Positions 17,104 through 25,231 of a stretch of DNA of 49,343 bases are shown piece after piece. The notes beneath the pieces are model-generated. The model searched no databases, was not told the DNA's origin, and saw only the letters and a program-made list of their open reading frames with translations. The translations under genes were made by a program, and so were the position numbers. The stretch spans positions 1 through 49,343 of the forward strand of contig JAHBWF010000043.1 of the NCBI GenBank assembly GCA_019637105.1, given 5' to 3'. Every line of letters starts with the position of its first letter. The first letter of the stretch is position 1. The stretch comes from Labilithrix sp. GTDB taxonomy: Bacteria; Myxococcota_A; Polyangia; Polyangiales; Polyangiaceae.

Positions 17104-18480
17104 TCAATGAGGGAGGCGCTCTTCGCTCTCCGGCGCCGGCTTCTTCGGCGAGACGTTCGCCGAGGTCGGCTCCGGCGCCGGCGCCGCCGGCAGATCGAAG
17201 AGGTGCTGCGCGGCGCGGACGAGGTCGTTGCCGTCGCTCGCGCCCGCCGCCTGCTTGAGGCGCGTCGTCGGGGCGTGGAGCAGCTTGTTCGTCGCGCTCT
17301 CGATCATCTGCGCGAGCGCGGCGCGCTCGGCCTCGCCGAGGTGCTTCAGCCGGGTGCCGAGGCTCCGCTCGAGCTCCGCCACGAGCACTCCGCGCGTCTT
17401 CGCCCGGAGCGCCACGATCGTGGGGTTCACGTTGAGCCCGCGCGCCCACTGGAGCCAGAGCGCGAGCTCGGCCTCGACGATCCGCTCGGCCTGCGCGACC
17501 TCCGCCTGCCGCGAGCGCATGTTCTCGGCGACCTCGCTCTCGAGGTCGTCCACGTCGTAGACGTAGGCGTTGTCGATGTGCTCGTGGATCGCCGGGTCGA
17601 CGTTGCGCGGCACCGCGATGTCGACGAAGAAGAGCGTGCGGCCCTTGCGCTGCTTCATCACGCGCTTGACGAGGTCGCGCGTGATCACGAAGTTTTTGCT
17701 CGCCGTCGACGCGACGACCACGTCCGACATGACGAGCTCGGACTCGAGCTGCTCGATCGGCGCGGCCGTCGCGTTGAAGTGCGACGCGAGGTTCGCGGCC
17801 CGCTCGAAGCTGCGGTTGCAGATGCGGATCGACCGCGCCTGCTGGCCGAGGCTCTTGGCGGCCGCCTCGGCCATCTCGCCGGCGCCGACGAGCAGGACCG
17901 TGCGATCGCCGAGGTCGCCGAAGATGCGCTTCGCGAGATCGACGGCGACGCTCGAGATGCTGACGGTGCCGGCGCCGAGCTGCGTCTCGGTGCGGACGCG
18001 CTTCGCGACGGAGAAGGCGCGGCTCACGCACCGCGAGAGGTTGCTCCGGAGCGCCCCGGCGGCGACAGCCGCGTCGTAGGCGTCCTTCACCTGCCCGAGG
18101 ATCTGCGGCTCGCCGAGCACCATCGAGTCGAGGCTCGCGGCCACGCGGAAGACGTGGCGGACGGCGTCCTCGCCCGTGCGCTCGTAGAGGTACTCGCGCA
18201 GCTCCTCGATGCTGTGGGCGCCGATGTGGTCCCGCAGCGTCTCGCGGATCGCGTGCGACGCGAGCCGCGCCGACTCCTCGTGGCTGCTCGCGAGCTTGGG
18301 GAGGCCGATGATCTCCACGCGGTTGCAGGTCGAGAGGAACATCGCCTCGTCGATCTCCGCGCGCGCCGTGATCCGCGCGAGGACCTCGGGGAGGACCTCG
18401 CTCCCGCTGGCGAAGCGCTCGCGCACCTCGACCGGCGCCGTCTTGTGCGACAGGCCGATGACGACGACGGGCAGCGTCAT
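17104..18480 (-). CDS. hemA: Glutamyl-tRNA reductase
   Basis: This enzyme reduces glutamyl-tRNA with NADPH to glutamate-1-semialdehyde, the first step of the C5 route to heme. The N-terminal catalytic domain has GLSHKTAPVEVRE (about 9-21) and the nucleophile Cys52 in FLSTCNRVE. GEPQILGQVK (about 118) is the substrate-binding loop. The NADPH domain has LLVGAGEMAEAAAKSL (about 190), and FFVDIAVPRNVDP (about 280) is also conserved. A C-terminal dimerisation domain is followed by an Ala/Pro/Lys tail of about 30 residues. The ATG at 18480 overlaps the TGA of the CcsA/HemX gene by ATGA, so the two are translationally coupled. Length of 458 residues is slightly long because of the tail. Identity is secure. 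Confidence 0.97.
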   Translation of the reverse strand: MTLPVVVIGLSHKTAPVEVRERFASGSEVLPEVLARITARAEIDEAMFLSTCNRVEIIGLPKLASSHEESARLASHAIRETLRDHIGAHSIEELREYLYERTGEDAVRHVFRVAASLDSMVLGEPQILGQVKDAYDAAVAAGALRSNLSRCVSRAFSVAKRVRTETQLGAGTVSISSVAVDLAKRIFGDLGDRTVLLVGAGEMAEAAAKSLGQQARSIRICNRSFERAANLASHFNATAAPIEQLESELVMSDVVVASTASKNFVITRDLVKRVMKQRKGRTLFFVDIAVPRNVDPAIHEHIDNAYVYDVDDLESEVAENMRSRQAEVAQAERIVEAELALWLQWARGLNVNPTIVALRAKTRGVLVAELERSLGTRLKHLGEAERAALAQMIESATNKLLHAPTTRLKQAAGASDGNDLVRAAQHLFDLPAAPAPEPTSANVSPKKPAPESEERLPH

Positions 18481-19418
18481 GGTTGCATCTCGGGCCTTCG
18501 AGGCTTCGCCCCCGCGAGCTCGACGGCGCTCGACGGCGCCGGCGGCGCGGCGGCCGCCAGCGAGAGCCCCGCCGCGCTCGGCGCGTCGCGCGAGGCGGTG
18601 ACCGTGCCGGGCGAAGGAGCGCGGAGCAAGTAGAACATCAGCACGACGACGGCGAAGCCGAAGCCCGCGATCGTCCCGTAGGCCGCGCGCCTCCCGCGCC
18701 ACCCCGCGGCCGCGCGCAGGAAGAGCACCGCCGCGATGACGAGCCACGTGACGTAGCCGAAGACCGAGCGGAGGACCTCGCTCGACGAGCCCATCTCGAC
18801 CCGGCGCGCCCAGAGCGTGCCGGTGATGATCCCGATGGTGAGCAGCGGGAAGCCGGCGAGGAGGAAGCGGTGCTCCGCGCGGTCGAGGACGTCGAGCGGC
18901 GGCAGGCGGCGGAAGACGCCGTCGATTCGCTTCTTCTTGAGCAGCCGCTCCTGGATCAAGTAGAGCGTCGCGGCCGAGAACGCGAGCGTGAAGAGGGCGA
19001 CGCCGAAGAGGTTCGTCGTGACGTGGAACGGCAAGATCGCGCTCTTCGTCCGGGCGCTCGGCTCGGCGCTGCCGACGAACCGCGAGGCGAGGAGCGACGT
19101 GAGGGCGAGCGGCGCGATGAAGGCGCCGGCGACCTCGATCTTCAGCCGGCGGCGCGCGAGCACGTAGGCGATCGCCATCGACATCGACGCGACGCTCACC
19201 GGGAAGTGGATGCCCTCGACCGGGCAGACGTGCAGGACGAGCGACGCGACGACGATGTGGACCGCGTGGAGCGCGGCGCCCACGCCGATGAGCCGCGGCC
19301 CGAGGACGCCGACGTCGCCCTTGCCGCGGACGAGGAAGCGCAGGAAGAGCACCGACGCCGCGACGTACGCCGCTGCGGTCAGGTAGAAGAGCCCTTCAGC
19401 GACGGTCTCGTTCACCAC
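18477..19418 (-). CDS. CcsA/HemX-type cytochrome c assembly membrane protein
   Basis: This 313-residue inner-membrane protein of the CcsA/HemX/CcmC-like family probably helps handle heme for cytochrome c assembly or tunes hemA. It has about eight hydrophobic segments, including FYLTAAAYVAASVLFLRFLV, ALHAVHIVVASLVLHVC, FGVALFTLAFSAATLYLI, FPLLTIGIITGTLWA, SVFGYVTWLVIAAVLFL and GTIAGFGFAVVVLMFYLL. Conserved His residues (ALHAVHIV, LPFHVTTN) could contact heme. The C-terminus is a roughly 45-residue Ala/Pro/Ser-rich tail, unusual for the family. The TGA overlaps the hemA ATG, matching the hemX-hemA order known in Gram-positives and deltaproteobacteria. Thirteen bases separate its start from the stop of the next gene upstream. 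Family call is strong; HemX versus CcsA is not resolved. Confidence 0.88.
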   Translation of the reverse strand: MVNETVAEGLFYLTAAAYVAASVLFLRFLVRGKGDVGVLGPRLIGVGAALHAVHIVVASLVLHVCPVEGIHFPVSVASMSMAIAYVLARRRLKIEVAGAFIAPLALTSLLASRFVGSAEPSARTKSAILPFHVTTNLFGVALFTLAFSAATLYLIQERLLKKKRIDGVFRRLPPLDVLDRAEHRFLLAGFPLLTIGIITGTLWARRVEMGSSSEVLRSVFGYVTWLVIAAVLFLRAAAGWRGRRAAYGTIAGFGFAVVVLMFYLLRAPSPGTVTASRDAPSAAGLSLAAAAPPAPSSAVELAGAKPRRPEMQP

Positions 19419-19431
19419 GGGACGGCTCCTC

Positions 19432-19851
19432 CTAGAGAGTACCCTCGGCGAAGCGCTCGAGCATCTCCTCGTCGCTGTTCGGCCCCGAGCCGATGTCGGT
19501 GCGCCCGGCGCGCGCCGTCATGCGCTCCGGGGACAGGAGATGATCCTCGAAGGGCGTCGCGGGCGCGCCCGCCCAGCCGGGGACGACGTCGTAGGCGTTG
19601 TCCCCGAGGATCATCGAGTTCTCGAGGATCTCGGCGCCCATGCTCTCGAGCTCCGCCTTCGATTTCACCTTGCCGATGAGGCCGTGCGGATCCGGCGCGC
19701 CGGTGACCTCGACGACCACGCGCACCACCTCGGTGATGTCGTAGCGGCGGCCCTCCGCGAGGAGGACGATCTCGGTGCCGGTGAGTTCGATCTTGCCTTC
19801 GACACCCCACCGATCGAGAGATGCCTGAGGGAAGAAGACGCGGTTTCGCAT
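19432..19851 (-). CDS. Conserved small protein, function unknown
   Basis: This protein has 139 residues, is probably cytoplasmic, and has no recognised domain. It starts MRNRVFFPQASLDRWG, followed by alternating beta-strand patterns (GKIELTGTEIVLLAEGRRYDIT, EVVRVVVEVTGAPDP) and a segment KVKSKAELESMGAEILENSM that looks helical. The second half (AYDVVPGWAGAP, FEDHLLSPE) is typical of myxobacterial small conserved proteins, and the C-terminal 25 residues are acidic. No signal peptide is seen. It lies 13 bp upstream of the CcsA/HemX gene on the same strand and so probably belongs to the heme operon; this is inferred from spacing only. Its ATG overlaps that of the divergent gene, as the two starts share CATG at 19849-19852. 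Confidence 0.75.
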   Translation of the reverse strand: MRNRVFFPQASLDRWGVEGKIELTGTEIVLLAEGRRYDITEVVRVVVEVTGAPDPHGLIGKVKSKAELESMGAEILENSMILGDNAYDVVPGWAGAPATPFEDHLLSPERMTARAGRTDIGSGPNSDEEMLERFAEGTL

Positions 19852-20593
19852 GGGTGGACGGACGGACGAGGACGAGCTCGAGCGACGGGCGCCGTCGGGC
19901 CGGGGTGTCGGGGGCTCTCCCGAGGATACCACGCCGGCCGAGGTGATCGCGGCGTACGAGGCGATTATCGGCCTCGGCGACGCCGCCGATCTCGGCGCCG
20001 AGGCCGCGCGCATGAAGCGGGAGTTCCAGCGTCGAACCGGGGCGTTCGGCCCGGAGGACCCCTGGTTCGAGACGCGCGCTCGCGCTTTCTGGGACGACGC
20101 GCTCACGACCCAGGGCTTCGCCGCCCTGGCCGCCGACCACCTCGACGGGGATACCCGCGCCCCCGCCGCGATCCGCGCGATCGCGGCCTCGCTCGGCCGC
20201 GCGCACCGCGGGTTCTTCCTGGTCGAGGAGGTGGACGATCGCGGGGCGTACCTCGTCGACGTCTGGTCGGGCGCCGAGCTGCTCGTCCGGCACCTCGACG
20301 AGACCCAGGCGCTCACCCTCGAGCACGCCGAGGGCGCGATGGACGCGCGGGTCACCGCCGGCGCGGCGGGCGCGGACCTCTTCCTCCTCCCCGGCGCCTA
20401 CCATCACTCCCCCGACGCGCTCGAGCCGGCTCAGCGGGTCCTCCTCGCCGCGCAGGACCGTGGCATGTCGACCCAGGACGCGCTCGACGCGCTCATGCGC
20501 ATGGATCTCGTCTTCCGCTCCTCGTCGCGCGTGAAAGCCGGGTTCGCGTACCGCGTCGAGGGCCTCGCCGCCGCTCCGCACCGAGCCCCCTAG
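19850..20593 (+). CDS. Conserved protein, function unknown
   Basis: The protein has 247 residues, mostly helical, with no signal peptide or membrane span. The N-terminal 25 residues are charged and disordered. From about residue 30 come the helical motifs AAYEAIIGLGDAADLG and EAARMKREFQRRTG, then WFETRARAFWDDALT, then a predicted alpha/beta region (FFLVEEVDDRGAYLVDVWSG, ELLVRHLDE). The last part (DALEPAQRVLLAAQDRGMST, DALDALMRMDLVFRSSSRVK) is helical. I do not recognise a family. The ATG at 19850 shares two bases with the divergent gene's ATG; an in-frame GTG about 90 bases downstream would remove the overlap and is a reasonable alternative. Third-position GC is as high as in neighbours, so the frame is real. 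Confidence 0.72.
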   Translation: MGGRTDEDELERRAPSGRGVGGSPEDTTPAEVIAAYEAIIGLGDAADLGAEAARMKREFQRRTGAFGPEDPWFETRARAFWDDALTTQGFAALAADHLDGDTRAPAAIRAIAASLGRAHRGFFLVEEVDDRGAYLVDVWSGAELLVRHLDETQALTLEHAEGAMDARVTAGAAGADLFLLPGAYHHSPDALEPAQRVLLAAQDRGMSTQDALDALMRMDLVFRSSSRVKAGFAYRVEGLAAAPHRAP

Positions 20594-20639
20594 ACCCCGG
20601 TAGACCCTGCGGGACCGAGGCGCTATACGCGCCGAGACG

Positions 20640-21371
20640 ATGCCTCCGCCCCCGACCTTCGACGTGCGGCTCGCTCGGTCGCGGATGCTCTCGCCGAACG
20701 TTCGCGAGCTCCATTTCGAGCGCGTCGACGGCGCGCCGTTCGAGTTCCAGGCCGGGCAATGGGTGAGCTTCGTCCTCCCGCTGCCCGACGGCGAGGGACG
20801 CCGCGCCTACTCCGTCGCCTCGCCGCCCGACGGCTCGGCGGGCCTCTCCATCGCGGTCACCAAGGTCGAGGGCGGCCCCGGCTCGACCTTCCTCCACGAT
20901 CTCCCCGAGGGCGCGACCGTCCGCGCGATCGGCCCCCAAGGCTTCTTCACGCGCCCGCGCGGCGCCGCGCACCCGTCGCTCTTCGTCGGGACCGGCACCG
21001 GCGTCACCCCGCTCCGCAGCATGATCCTCGACGCGCTCGCGGCGGGCGACCGGTCCCCGATGACGCTGCTCTTCGGCGTCCGTCACCCCGAGGATCGGCT
21101 CTACCTCGACGAGCTCGAGGCCCTCCGCGCGCGCCACCCCAACCTACGTGTAGAGTACAGCCTGTCCAGGCCCCCCGCGGGCTGGGCGGCGCGGCACGGC
21201 TACGTCCAGACGCACGTCGAGGAGCTCTGGCGCGACCTCGAGGCCACGAACGCGGGCGCGCCCCACGCGTACATCTGCGGCCTCGAGAGGATGGTCGGCG
21301 CCGTGCGCGATCTGCTCCGCAAGCAGATGGGCGTCGAGCGCAAGCAGGTCCACAGCGAGCGCTACGACTGA
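20640..21371 (+). CDS. Ferredoxin-NADP reductase-like FAD oxidoreductase
   Basis: This 243-residue flavoprotein is of the ferredoxin-NADP+ reductase superfamily and moves electrons between NAD(P)H and a redox partner. The FAD domain (about 1-100) has RRAYSVASPP, matching the RxYS motif that binds the FAD phosphates. The NAD domain has GTGTGVTPLRSM (about 121-132) at the nucleotide-binding turn, LLFGVRHPEDRLYLDEL, and CGLERMV near the end for nicotinamide contact. The C-terminus VHSERYD also fits the family (E/D-x-Y). No ferredoxin domain is fused, so the electron partner is separate and unknown. TATACG lies ten bases upstream of the ATG. It is preceded by the conserved unknown on the same strand. 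Family call is secure; the partner is not. Confidence 0.9.
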   Translation: MPPPPTFDVRLARSRMLSPNVRELHFERVDGAPFEFQAGQWVSFVLPLPDGEGRRAYSVASPPDGSAGLSIAVTKVEGGPGSTFLHDLPEGATVRAIGPQGFFTRPRGAAHPSLFVGTGTGVTPLRSMILDALAAGDRSPMTLLFGVRHPEDRLYLDELEALRARHPNLRVEYSLSRPPAGWAARHGYVQTHVEELWRDLEATNAGAPHAYICGLERMVGAVRDLLRKQMGVERKQVHSERYD

Positions 21372-21416
21372 CGCCGCGACGCGGAGGAGCGGCCCGCTCC
21401 TCCGCAGCGGCGCGCG

Positions 21417-21683
21417 TCAGTTGCCCGATCGACGAGCCGCGTCGCGCAGGCGGGCGAGGAAGTCCTCGAGCCGCCCGACGAGCTCGCGCGCGCTCGAGCG
21501 CGTCGAGTCGGTGATCTCCTTCGCGGACTGCTCGACCTCGAGCACGCGGGGCGCGAGCTTCTCGTCCCACTCCTTCTTCGCGTCGAGCGACGCGAGGTGG
21601 AGCTGGAGCTTCACCTCGTCACGGAGCATCGCGAGCCTCTCGATGTTCTTGTCGACCTCTTCCTTGATCTGATGGGTGTGCAT
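21417..21683 (-). CDS. Small coiled-coil protein
   Basis: An 88-residue, almost wholly helical, charged protein. It starts MHTHQIKEEVDKNIERLAML and shows heptad-like spacing through DEVKLQLHLASLDAKKEWDEKL, RVLEVEQSAKEITDSTR and LVGRLEDFLARLRDAARR, ending RSGN. The pattern suggests a coiled coil that may dimerise or bind another helical protein. There is no cysteine, signal or membrane span. The ATG at 21683 is chosen because upstream in-frame codons read as an unlikely Arg-rich stretch. It is convergent with the flavin reductase gene. A region of strong hairpins lies just upstream of its start. It looks like a real small gene but has no known role. Confidence 0.75.
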   Translation of the reverse strand: MHTHQIKEEVDKNIERLAMLRDEVKLQLHLASLDAKKEWDEKLAPRVLEVEQSAKEITDSTRSSARELVGRLEDFLARLRDAARRSGN

Positions 21684-21742
21684 GACTCCCTGCGTTACAG
21701 GAGACGTGCCACACCCGGCCGCACGACGCCGGAGCCCGGCGG

Positions 21743-21808
21743 GCGCGGGCGGAGAGGCCGCCCGCGCGGGCCTCGCGCGACGACCGCGGCGCGACGCCGC
21801 GCGCGAGG
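21743..21808. other. Tandem GC hairpins in a 275-bp gap
   Basis: GCGCGGGCGG (21743-21752) pairs perfectly with CCGCCCGCGC (21758-21767) around AGAGG. A second structure follows: CCTCGCGCG (21771-21779) with CGCGCGAGG (21800-21808), enclosing CGCGGCG (21785-21791) with CGCCGCG (21795-21801). They lie between the LysM gene's 3' end and the coiled-coil gene's start, both minus strand. They may end the LysM/CpoB message or be a structured leader. Confidence 0.55.
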
Positions 21809-21958
21809 TGAGACGCCGGCGCACGACGCGGCGATCGTGCGCGCCGCGAGCTCGACCGGGGGCGGGCCTCGCCCGAGCGATCTCGGACGCGGAGCGTGGT
21901 TTTTCGGGCCGCCCCTCCGCGGTGGCTCCGCTGCGCGTCGCCGATGCTGAATGGTTCT

Positions 21959-23344
21959 TCAGTACCCTTTGCGCGCGTACGCCTTGTCGCCGAGCTCGAT
22001 CTCGCGGCGCGACGTCGTGACGAGCGCCATCGACGTGCCCTTCTTGACGCTGATGACGCGCAGCTCGGCGAGGACCTCCTCGGGCAGCGCGGCGGCGTTG
22101 CGCGGCCTCGTGATGTCCTCCATGGCCGCGGGGGACGGATCCTCGAGCGCGATCCGCTTGGCGGCGCTGCGCGAGGGCTGCGTGGCGTGGAACCCGTCGC
22201 CCTTGCGGACGACCAGGAGGCGGTTACCGGGCTTGAGCCCCGCGTCCTCGCCCTTGTCGATGAACACGACCTGGTTCTGACCGTAGAGATCGTGCGGGTG
22301 GATGCTCGTCAAGATCGTCGCCTCGACGTCCTTGTCGTTGCGCACGGGCGGCACGACCTCGAAGCGACGCGTCAGCGGACCGACGCGCGCGCCGCGCTCG
22401 ATCGTGTCGAGCGCCTCGGTGACGCGCGCGCGCGCGATGCGCTCCTTGGGGTTCCACTGATCGATCGTGACGGTGCCCTGGATCTCGACGAGGCGCCCGC
22501 CGGCCTGCGCCTTGATGGGCCGGTAGACCGTGAGCTGCTGGCCGATCTTGATGTCGTGATCTCCGCCGATGCGGAGGTACGCCTCGTCGTAGTCGGTGAG
22601 GAACATCTTGTCCTCACGCGCGCCGGTGATCTCGCCCCAGTTGACCGACTCGTCCTCGATGAAGCCCTGGTTCCGCAAAAAGACCGTCTCGGCCGGGACG
22701 CGGCGTCCGCGCTCGGCGATGCTCGCGCGGCCGTCGTTCTGCGGCTCGACCGCGCCGCCTTGCCGGAGCTTGACCTGATCGCCGGGGTAGATCCAGTGCG
22801 GGTTCTGGATCTGCGCGTTGTACGACCAGATCCGCGGCCACTGGTACGGGTTGTTGAAGTAGTAGCCGCAGATGCCCCAGAGCGTGTCGCCCCGGCGGAC
22901 GTTGTGCGTGTTCGGGACGACGCCGGAGAACGCTCCGCGGCTGGTCGAGCCGCCGAGCACGAACGAGCCGTTCGGATCGCCGCGCACGGTGCCGCCCTCG
23001 CCGCCGCCTCGCTTGAAGTCGAAGCTGTCGGTCTCGGTGCCGGTGATCGGCTTCGACGACGAGTACTGCGCGTTGCCGCCGCCGAGCGTGCCGCCCGGCG
23101 GGACGGGCGCGACGCCGCCGGGGAAGTACGTGGTCGTCGTGGGCCCGGGGACGGTCGTGACGGTCGGGCCGGCGGACGCGCCTCCCTGCCCCCCCGCGGC
23201 GCCGCCGCCCGCGGTCCCGCCGCCGGTGCTCGTCTGCTGGGCGAACGCCACCGTGACGTGCGCCATCGGGAGGACGACCCCGAGCGCGACGGCGACCGCG
23301 CGCCGGTAGGCGATCTTGCTGAGAGACGGATTCACGAAGCTCAT
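21959..23344 (-). CDS. LysM-domain envelope protein
   Basis: This exported protein of 461 residues probably binds peptidoglycan. A signal peptide (RRAVAVALGVVLPMAHVTVAFA, about residues 14-35) is followed by a Gly/Ala/Thr-rich low-complexity stretch (about 36-125). A LysM domain then spans about 140-190 with NTHNVRRGDTLWGICGYYF and NPYQWPRIWSYNAQIQNPH. That spacing (RRGDTLW, then N-A-Q-I-x-N-P-H-x-I-Y-P-G-D) is typical. The remaining 260 residues are beta-rich, with repeats such as IKIGQQLTVYRPIK, GDKVIFIDKGEDAGLKPGNR-like strands and VTIDQWNPKERIARARVTEA. The ATG at 23344 overlaps the TGA of the CpoB-like gene by ATGA, so the pair is translationally coupled. LysM call is strong; the large C-terminal part is unassigned. 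Confidence 0.88.
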   Translation of the reverse strand: MSFVNPSLSKIAYRRAVAVALGVVLPMAHVTVAFAQQTSTGGGTAGGGAAGGQGGASAGPTVTTVPGPTTTTYFPGGVAPVPPGGTLGGGNAQYSSSKPITGTETDSFDFKRGGGEGGTVRGDPNGSFVLGGSTSRGAFSGVVPNTHNVRRGDTLWGICGYYFNNPYQWPRIWSYNAQIQNPHWIYPGDQVKLRQGGAVEPQNDGRASIAERGRRVPAETVFLRNQGFIEDESVNWGEITGAREDKMFLTDYDEAYLRIGGDHDIKIGQQLTVYRPIKAQAGGRLVEIQGTVTIDQWNPKERIARARVTEALDTIERGARVGPLTRRFEVVPPVRNDKDVEATILTSIHPHDLYGQNQVVFIDKGEDAGLKPGNRLLVVRKGDGFHATQPSRSAAKRIALEDPSPAAMEDITRPRNAAALPEEVLAELRVISVKKGTSMALVTTSRREIELGDKAYARKGY

Positions 23345-24219
23345 CGACTCTCCTTCGGGCCCACACCACGTCCTCGCGAGTCTTCGCTCGACGGCTGTGG
23401 GATCTTCTTCGCCGCGTCGCTGCGCGGGAAATCTCGTCGCAGGCGATCCCAGTACTCCTTGGCGCGATCGGCCGAGCCGAGACGGTCGTGGCACATGCCG
23501 ATCTTGAGGAGGGCGTCGGGCGCCTTGTTGCCGCCGCCGAACCGCGCGAGCACGGCCTCGAACTGCTCGGCCGCGCGGAGGTGCTCGCCGCGCGCGAAGT
23601 AGACCTCGCCGCGCCAGTAGAGCGCGTTCTCGGCGTAGGGGTGGTCGGGCCAGCGGACGAGGAACCCCGCGAGCGCCTCGAGCGCGCGGTCGTACTGCTT
23701 CGCGTTCACGAGCGAGAGCGCGTTGTCGTAGCTGCGCTTCGCCTCGGGATCGAGGATCGGCGGCCGCGGCTCGCCCGAGCCGGTCGCGTCGTCCGCGAAG
23801 TCGACGCGCGCCTCGCCCTTCCCCGACGACGACTTGCCGCGGACCGGGCGCACCGAGCCGCCTCCCTGCCCCTGCAGCCGGATCTCCGGGCGGGCGTTCG
23901 GATCGTTCGGGTCGTCGCTCTCGTGCCCGTCGTCGGTGTCGCCGATCTGCACCGTGCGCGGCGCCGCGAGGGGAGCCGCCGGCGCGGCCTTCCGGGGGCG
24001 CGCGGCCCGCTCCTCGGCGGCGCTCTCGAGCAGCCCCACCCGCTCGTTGGTGCGGTCTTGCTCCGCCTGCACCTTGCTGATCACCTCGCGCATCTCCGCG
24101 AGATGACGGTCGGCGGCGCTGTCCGCGCGCGAGCAGCCCAGCGCGAGGAGGGCGCCCAGGACCGCGAGCGAGGAGGCCGCGGCACGGGCCGAAGGGCGCG
24201 TTGGCACACCGGAGCGCAT
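23341..24219 (-). CDS. CpoB/YbgF-like TPR lipoprotein
   Basis: A predicted lipoprotein of 292 residues. The lipobox LLALGC ends at Cys29. A short coiled coil (AEMREVISKVQAEQDRTNERVGLLES) follows, then a Ser/Gly/Lys-rich linker. The C-terminal 130 residues hold TPR units: RSYDNALSLVNAKQYDRALE, HPYAENALYWRGEVYFARGE, HLRAAEQFEAVLARF, and DALLKIGMCHDRLGSADRAK. This architecture (coiled coil plus C-terminal TPR) matches CpoB/YbgF, which coordinates peptidoglycan synthesis with outer-membrane constriction via Tol-Pal. No tol-pal genes are in the window, so the role in this organism is inferred. TACCCT lies six bases before the ATG at 24219. Coupled by overlap to the LysM gene, so an envelope role is likely. 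Confidence 0.85.
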   Translation of the reverse strand: MRSGVPTRPSARAAASSLAVLGALLALGCSRADSAADRHLAEMREVISKVQAEQDRTNERVGLLESAAEERAARPRKAAPAAPLAAPRTVQIGDTDDGHESDDPNDPNARPEIRLQGQGGGSVRPVRGKSSSGKGEARVDFADDATGSGEPRPPILDPEAKRSYDNALSLVNAKQYDRALEALAGFLVRWPDHPYAENALYWRGEVYFARGEHLRAAEQFEAVLARFGGGNKAPDALLKIGMCHDRLGSADRAKEYWDRLRRDFPRSDAAKKIPQPSSEDSRGRGVGPKESR

Positions 24220-24225
24220 GGTTTT

Positions 24226-24231
24226 AGGGTA
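24226..24231 (-). promoter_or_regulatory. Candidate -10 box of the cpoB-like operon
   Basis: TACCCT is six bases before the ATG at 24219 on the minus strand. It drives the two-gene CpoB/LysM unit if functional. Confidence 0.3.
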
Positions 24232-24342
24232 GGCCCCACCGCGGCTCCGGGCCAATTTCCGTGGCGCCCCGCGCCCGGCGCGCCGCCCCCCGGCCCGCGA
24301 CCGCCCGGAGGCCGCCGGCGCGGGAGACGGGCTCCGCGCCGG

Positions 24343-24364
24343 GACGCCCGAACGGGCGTCTTTA
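24343..24364 (+). terminator. Hairpin with T-run in the pssA leader
   Basis: GACGCCCG (24343-24350) pairs perfectly with CGGGCGTC (24353-24360) and is followed by TTTA. It lies 34 bases before the pssA start, in a gap between divergent genes, so it would act as an attenuator or block antisense flow rather than end an upstream plus-strand gene. Confidence 0.5.
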
Positions 24365-24397
24365 CGGTCGGCCGCGGCTAAGGCAGAGTCTGCGGCC

Positions 24398-25213
24398 ATG
24401 GCGGCGCCCCGGCGAAAGCTCGACCTGAGGAAGACGCTCTTCCTCCTGCCGAACATGATCACGCTGTCGAGCATCTTCTGCGGGTTCGACTCGATCCGCC
24501 TGAGCGCCACCTCGACGGGGGACGACGACTACTACCGGGCGTCGCTCCTCCTCGTCTACGCGCTCTTCTTCGACATGCTCGACGGGCGCGTGGCGCGCTT
24601 CACGAAGACGCAGAGCGCGTTCGGGCTGCAGATCGACTCGCTCGCCGACGTCGTCTCGTTCGGCGTCGCCCCCGCGCTGCTCGTCTACAAGTGGTCGCTC
24701 GTCCAGAAGGGGACGGTCGGCATCGTCATCGCCTTCACCTTCGTCGGCGCCGCCGCGGTGCGCCTCGCCCGCTTCAACGTGCTCTCGATGAGCGAGAGCG
24801 GCAAGCCGACCAAGCCGGGCAAGTACATCGTCGGCCTCCCGGTGCCCGGCGCCGCCGGGATCCTGATCTCCCTCGTGGTCGCCAACCACGCGATCGGCGG
24901 CGACCTGGCAGGGCCGAAGTACGTCTACCCGATGATGGGGCTGACGTGCTTCCTCGCGTTCCTCATGGTCTCGACGATCCGCTTCCGGTCGTTCAAGGAC
25001 CTCCGGCCGAACGCGCGGACCGTCGGGCTCGTCCTGTTCGCGGTCGCGTCGAGCACGATCGTCTCGCTCCAGACGAAGCCCGCGTTCGTGCTCGTGTGGC
25101 TGCTCGGGTTCTACGTCGTCATCGGCCTCGTCGAGACGCTGATCGCCCTCCCCCGCGGCCTCGCCAAGCGCCGCCGCGAGACGGCCGAGCGCTCGAGCCT
25201 CCCGCCGTCCTGA
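24398..25213 (+). CDS. pssA: CDP-diacylglycerol-serine O-phosphatidyltransferase
   Basis: This membrane enzyme joins serine to CDP-diacylglycerol, giving phosphatidylserine, the precursor of phosphatidylethanolamine. The CDP-alcohol phosphatidyltransferase signature runs across DMLDGRVARFTKTQSAFG and then QIDSLADVVSFG (D-x-x-D-G-x-x-A-R, G-x-x-x-D-x-x-x-D), near residues 60-90. The N-terminal motif LFLLPNMITLSSIFCGFDSI is typical of type II bacterial PssA. There are about eight hydrophobic segments and the length of 271 residues is usual. The start ATG has TAAGGC upstream but no strong Shine-Dalgarno; the terminator-like hairpin above precedes it. It is divergent from the CpoB-like gene and convergent with the YceI lipoprotein. 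PssA is preferred over phosphatidylglycerol synthases because of the LPNMITL start motif. Confidence 0.92.
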   Translation: MAAPRRKLDLRKTLFLLPNMITLSSIFCGFDSIRLSATSTGDDDYYRASLLLVYALFFDMLDGRVARFTKTQSAFGLQIDSLADVVSFGVAPALLVYKWSLVQKGTVGIVIAFTFVGAAAVRLARFNVLSMSESGKPTKPGKYIVGLPVPGAAGILISLVVANHAIGGDLAGPKYVYPMMGLTCFLAFLMVSTIRFRSFKDLRPNARTVGLVLFAVASSTIVSLQTKPAFVLVWLLGFYVVIGLVETLIALPRGLAKRRRETAERSSLPPS

Positions 25214-25231
25214 CGGACGCGCGCGGAGCCC

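Noticed and set aside
15295-18633. A plus-strand open frame of about 1100 codons opposite hemC and hemA
   Set aside because: It is the complement of two secure heme genes; its composition is Arg/Asp/Ala with no motif.
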